8,053 nucleotides of DNA from Burkholderiaceae bacterium. GTDB lineage: Bacteria > Pseudomonadota > Gammaproteobacteria > Burkholderiales > Burkholderiaceae_C. The stretch lies in the NCBI GenBank assembly GCA_030726195.1, contig JANREF010000322.1, positions 6,015 through 14,067 on the forward strand, read 5' to 3'. Shown piece by piece: positions 6,018-8,053 of the stretch. The notes under the pieces are model-generated. The model was not told where the DNA came from, did no database searches, and saw only the letters and a program-made list of their open reading frames with translations. A program made the translations under genes and the position numbers. Each line of letters begins with the position of its first letter. The first letter of the stretch is position 1.

Positions 6018-6386
6018 TCAGACGCTGAAACTTGAACCGCATCCACACGTGGTGGTGGCATTGGGGTTCTTGATCACAAATTGCGCGCCTTGCAAATCTT
6101 CCTTGTAGTCGATTTCAGCGCCAATGAGGTATTGGTAGCTCATGGCATCAATCAACAGCGACACACCGTTCTTGGTCATGGTCGTGTCGTCTTCGTTGGT
6201 GATTTCATCAAATGTGAAACCATACTGGAAGCCCGAGCAGCCACCGCCTTGCACGAACACGCGCAATTTCAAATCGGGGTTGCCCTCTTCGGCAATCAAG
6301 TCGGCCACTTTGGCTGCAGCGCTGTCGGTAAACACCAGTGCGCTGGGCATTTCCATATCAGGAACGGTTTCTAAAACGGCGGTCAT
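6018..6386 (-). CDS. erpA: A-type iron-sulfur carrier / insertion protein
   Basis: ErpA receives Fe-S clusters from the assembly scaffold and delivers them to apo-enzymes in the cytosol, including essential isoprenoid-synthesis enzymes. The protein has 122 residues with the HesB/IscA fold. The three conserved cysteines are Cys50 in [11 protein letters not shown] and Cys114 and Cys116 in TTCGCGSSF. The acidic, hydrophobic N-terminal tail before [17 protein letters not shown] is like other betaproteobacterial ErpA proteins. ATG 6386 is chosen because AGGGAG lies 6 bases upstream. A GTG at 6428 would add 14 residues rich in Cys and Arg that are foreign to the family. A possible promoter is TTGCTG (6456-6461) - 16 bp - TATTCA (6434-6439), but it is weak. 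An 18-bp inverted repeat sits in the leader. The gene is downstream of the bactofilin gene on the same strand and ends at a strong terminator. Confidence 0.95.
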   Translation of the reverse strand: MTAVLETVPDMEMPSALVFTDSAAAKVADLIAEEGNPDLKLRVFVQGGGCSGFQYGFTFDEITNEDDTTMTKNGVSLLIDAMSYQYLIGAEIDYKEDLQGAQFVIKNPNATTTCGCGSSFSV

Positions 6387-6406
6387 ACGACACTCCCTAC
6401 AAAAGC

Positions 6407-6424
6407 GGCTGCAGGGCTGCAGCC
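6407..6424 (-). promoter_or_regulatory. 18-bp inverted repeat in the erpA leader
   Basis: GGCTGCAG-CC-CTGCAGCC on the minus strand is a perfect 8-bp dyad. Since GGCTGCAGCC is itself palindromic, the plus strand also shows two tandem GGCTGCAG copies. The right arm is followed by GCTTTTGT and then the erpA Shine-Dalgarno sequence. It could be an operator, a leader hairpin, or a weak terminator for read-through from the bactofilin gene. It does not look like the known IscR site types. Confidence 0.5.
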
Positions 6425-6455
6425 ACACACAATTGAATAGTTGACTTAAATGCTA

Positions 6456-6478
6456 CAGCAATGCCGCTGGGGCTGCTG
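6456..6478. repeat. hairpin after the bactofilin gene
   Basis: CAGCA-AT-GCC-GCTGG-GGC-TGCTG forms an 8-bp stem with a 2-base bulge and a 5-base loop, starting 3 bases after the bactofilin stop. On the minus strand the tail is TAGCATTT, too T-poor for a confident terminator. It overlaps the possible -35 hexamer of erpA. Confidence 0.45.
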
Positions 6479-6480
6479 AC

Positions 6481-6879
6481 TCAGGCTTGCTTGACCGCGA
6501 GTTTAAGAGGGGCTTTGTCCTCGCTAGCCACAGCCAATGGGCACAACTGGCCCGTAACCAACGCGCCCAAGTGCAGCTCGATGGCCTTGTACTCCACATT
6601 CCCCTCAACGCGGGCTTTGGGTTGCAACTCTATGAGCTGCTTGGCCTCCACTGGGCCCAAAACAGTGCCGTTGACGATCACGTGATCGGCCGATACCGCG
6701 CCTTCGATGCGCGCGTTCTCACTCACTACCAACACGCTGGGCTTGCCTTCGCGGCCTTTCACGTTGCCAGTCACGACGCCGTCAATGCGCAGGCCTTCCT
6801 CAAAGGAGATGTCGCCGCCAATGACGGTGCCCGATGCAATCAAGCTCTTAATCAGTGGCATCTTCTTTTTACCAAGCAT
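6481..6879 (-). CDS. bactofilin family cytoskeletal protein
   Basis: Bactofilins (DUF583) are small right-handed beta-helix proteins that polymerise without nucleotide and act as membrane-associated scaffolds, often for cell-wall enzymes. From ATG 6879 the protein has 132 residues. A short basic tail MLGKKKMPLIKS, of the kind that binds membrane in studied bactofilins, is followed by the repetitive beta-helix core (about 13-112) rich in G, V and I turns (SGTVIGGDISFEEGLRIDGVVTGNV) and a short charged C-terminal tail. ATG 6879 is chosen because MxGKKK is the typical bactofilin start and AAGAGAA precedes it. An upstream ATG at 6930 would add 17 residues with no ribosome site. It follows the DUF6776-like gene and precedes erpA. 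The nearby M23 peptidase gene, divergent and 1.9 kb away, fits the frequent bactofilin-peptidase association. Confidence 0.92.
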   Translation of the reverse strand: MLGKKKMPLIKSLIASGTVIGGDISFEEGLRIDGVVTGNVKGREGKPSVLVVSENARIEGAVSADHVIVNGTVLGPVEAKQLIELQPKARVEGNVEYKAIELHLGALVTGQLCPLAVASEDKAPLKLAVKQA

Positions 6880-6945
6880 GGCTGTTCTCTTTCTTTTCAA
6901 TTCGCCGCGCCCTGGGGCGGCACTCGGCATTCAGGATAGGTGGTG

Positions 6946-7656
6946 TCAAAACTCGAAGGTTTGTACCGACTTCACTGCGCCATTTTGCACCAGCTTCACC
7001 GTCAAGGTCTTGATCTGCACGCCACTGGGAATATCAAACACGCCCGTGCTGCGCACATATTGCATCAACGACACCTCACGCGGGCTGCCCTGCGGCGTCA
7101 TGCTGAACGGTTTGCCCGCCATGGTGCCAGAGGCTGCCAGCTCAATCGTGCCTTTGAAAGCGGTTGGATTTTTGGCCGCTTGGATGACCAGCACTTGCCA
7201 CCGCACCTGTGTGGGCGTGAGCAGCTCGGCTTGCACCGAGCGGATACGCGCGGAAGACACACCGCTGCCAGCCGGGATCAGGCGTTCGAAAAAGCCCAAG
7301 TCGTCTCGCAAGTCTTGGTTGTCGGCCTCTAGGCGACGAATTTGTGCGACCAGCTCTTTTTGAGCGGTCTGCTCTGCAATGATTTGGCTTTGTGAGGTAT
7401 TGACCAGCGACTGCGCTTTTTCAAGCAAGGCGCTGATGCGTTGGTTCTCGCTTTGCAAGTAGCGCAGCTCTTCGCGCGAACCCGCTTCAACACCTGCTAT
7501 TTGCTTGCCCTGCTCAAACGCCCACAGGGCCAGCGCCGCTGAAAAACCCAGCACCAAAGCGGCCAGCAGCCAGCGCAATGGCCAAGGCAACGCGCTTCGC
7601 ACAGACATGCGTGGCGCGCTGACGGTCAAGCGGCGTCTTAGCAAACGAAGTCTCAT
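6946..7656 (-). CDS. DUF6776-like membrane-anchored coiled-coil protein, function unknown
   Basis: The 236 residues have a strongly basic N-terminus (MRLRLLRRRL), one membrane segment at about 27-47 (LPWPLRWLLAALVLGFSAALALWAF), and a long coiled coil at about 58-122 (REELRYLQSENQRISALLEKAQ and beyond). A C-terminal domain follows (about 134-236) with beta-rich character, starting after the motif DDLGFFERLIP. This layout matches the betaproteobacterial DUF6776 family found beside bactofilin genes. The match is from memory and not searched. The topology implies an inner-membrane protein with its coil and C-terminal domain in the periplasm. The bactofilin ATG lies 66 bases after its stop, so the two are probably one operon. 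A link between the cytoplasmic bactofilin scaffold and the envelope is a reasonable guess but unproven. The ATG start is preceded by a promoter-like TATAGT only 9 bases away, so the mRNA may be almost leaderless. Met17 is an alternative start. Confidence 0.8.
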   Translation of the reverse strand: MRLRLLRRRLTVSAPRMSVRSALPWPLRWLLAALVLGFSAALALWAFEQGKQIAGVEAGSREELRYLQSENQRISALLEKAQSLVNTSQSQIIAEQTAQKELVAQIRRLEADNQDLRDDLGFFERLIPAGSGVSSARIRSVQAELLTPTQVRWQVLVIQAAKNPTAFKGTIELAASGTMAGKPFSMTPQGSPREVSLMQYVRSTGVFDIPSGVQIKTLTVKLVQNGAVKSVQTFEF

Positions 7657-7665
7657 GAGTCAGCA

Positions 7666-7693
7666 ACTATAAGTAAATTGTTGCGCTTGTACA
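7666..7693 (-). promoter_or_regulatory. promoter candidate for the DUF6776-bactofilin unit
   Basis: On the minus strand TGTACA (7688-7693, 4 of 6 to TTGACA) and TATAGT (7666-7671, 5 of 6 to TATAAT) are separated by 16 bases. Transcription would begin within a few bases of the ATG at 7656. The -35 hexamer lies in the centre of the inverted repeat at 7681-7699, so a bound protein would block it. Confidence 0.45.
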
Positions 7694-7699
7694 GCGCAA
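7681..7699. promoter_or_regulatory. operator-like inverted repeat TTGCGCT-N5-AGCGCAA
   Basis: Two perfect 7-bp arms (7681-7687 and 7693-7699) flank TGTAC. The repeat lies between the rpsI terminator and the DUF6776 gene and covers that gene's -35 candidate. No T-run follows on either strand within the arm-adjacent bases, so it is more like a protein-binding site than a terminator. Confidence 0.5.
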
Positions 7700-7705
7700 A
7701 TAACA

Positions 7706-7738
7706 AAGCCGCCCCAAGACCAGTCTTGCGGGCGGCTT
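7706..7738 (-). terminator. rho-independent terminator of the rpsI operon
   Basis: AAGCCGCCC (7706-7714) pairs with GGGCGGCTT (7730-7738), with an inner CAAGAC/GTCTTG extension and one unpaired base. On the minus strand the stem is followed by TTTGTTATTT. It begins 20 bases after the rpsI stop, the expected position for the end of the rplM-rpsI transcript. Confidence 0.8.
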
Positions 7739-7758
7739 GTTGGTACAACAAAACGTGA

Positions 7759-8053
7759 TTAACGCTTGCTGAACTGCTTGCGACGACGCGCAGAGCGCAA
7801 ACCAACCTTTTTACGTTCAACTTCGCGAGCATCGCGAGTCACGTAACCGGCTGCTGACAACGCTGGCTTGAGGCCTGCGTCGTAGTCCATCAAAGCACGT
7901 GTAATGCCGTGACGAACCGCACCTGCTTGGCCTGATTCGCCGCCGCCGTGCACGTTCACCTGAATGTCGAAGCTTTCAACATTTTCGGTCAACACCAAGG
8001 GTTGCTTGGCAATCATGATGGAGGTTTGACGACCGAAGTATGCTTCGATGTCT
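7759..8053 (-). CDS. rpsI: 30S ribosomal protein S9, 5' end outside the window
   Basis: S9 (uS9) binds 16S rRNA in the head of the 30S subunit, and its C-terminal tail reaches the P-site tRNA. The reading frame is open to the window edge and gives 98 residues, starting at [11 protein letters not shown] and ending in the hallmark [27 protein letters not shown]. Betaproteobacterial S9 proteins are about 130 residues, so roughly 30 N-terminal residues lie beyond position 8053. The internal ATG at 8016 is not the start, because conserved S9 sequence (YFGRQTS) continues upstream of it. By general gene order rplM should lie further upstream. A terminator follows the TAA stop. Confidence 0.97.
   Translation of the reverse strand, partial: DIEAYFGRQTSIMIAKQPLVLTENVESFDIQVNVHGGGESGQAGAVRHGITRALMDYDAGLKPALSAAGYVTRDAREVERKKVGLRSARRRKQFSKR

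Noticed and set aside
6387..6428. Longer erpA from GTG 6428
   Set aside because: The added residues ([14 protein letters not shown]) are unlike ErpA and come from the leader dyad. ATG 6386 has a good Shine-Dalgarno sequence.
6880..6930. Longer bactofilin from ATG 6930
   Set aside because: There is no ribosome site before it, and the added residues are not bactofilin-like. MLGKKK at 6879 is the usual family start.

Overview
The window looks like chromosomal DNA from a betaproteobacterium, most likely of the order Burkholderiales and the family Comamonadaceae. The evidence is the high G+C content, the protein sequences, and the grouping of tyrS, an M23 peptidase gene, anmK, erpA, a bactofilin gene and rpsI. 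Placement below order level is inference. Nothing points to a phage, transposon, plasmid or CRISPR array.

Layout. Positions 9-2753 (minus strand) hold a tyrS > cation-efflux transporter > dtd run with gaps of 35-40 bases. This links tyrosyl-tRNA charging and D-aminoacyl-tRNA proofreading with a metal exporter. Positions 2754-3032 are the only sizeable gene-free stretch. They lie between the divergent tyrS and M23 genes and carry a perfect plus-strand -10 box, several hairpins and a rho-independent terminator. This suggests an undescribed small RNA of about 190 nt or an attenuator leader. Positions 3033-5928 (plus strand) hold a membrane-anchored MepM-like M23 endopeptidase followed by anmK. 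Positions 6018-7656 (minus strand) hold a DUF6776-type coiled-coil membrane protein, a bactofilin and the iron-sulfur carrier erpA, ending at a strong terminator that faces anmK. Positions 7759-8053 (minus strand) are the 3' part of rpsI with its own terminator.

How the genes fit together. The M23 peptidase cuts peptidoglycan crosslinks, AnmK recycles the resulting anhydroMurNAc, and the bactofilin with its DUF6776 neighbour could provide an envelope scaffold. The middle of the window is therefore a loose cell-wall remodelling neighbourhood. ErpA, TyrS, Dtd and S9 are housekeeping proteins.

The genes are ordinary. The points of interest are mainly non-coding: the tyrS/M23 intergenic RNA candidate, a four-copy hexamer replacing the ribosome-binding region of the transporter gene, inverted repeats at the erpA and DUF6776 promoters, and a three-armed repeat at the anmK/erpA convergence.
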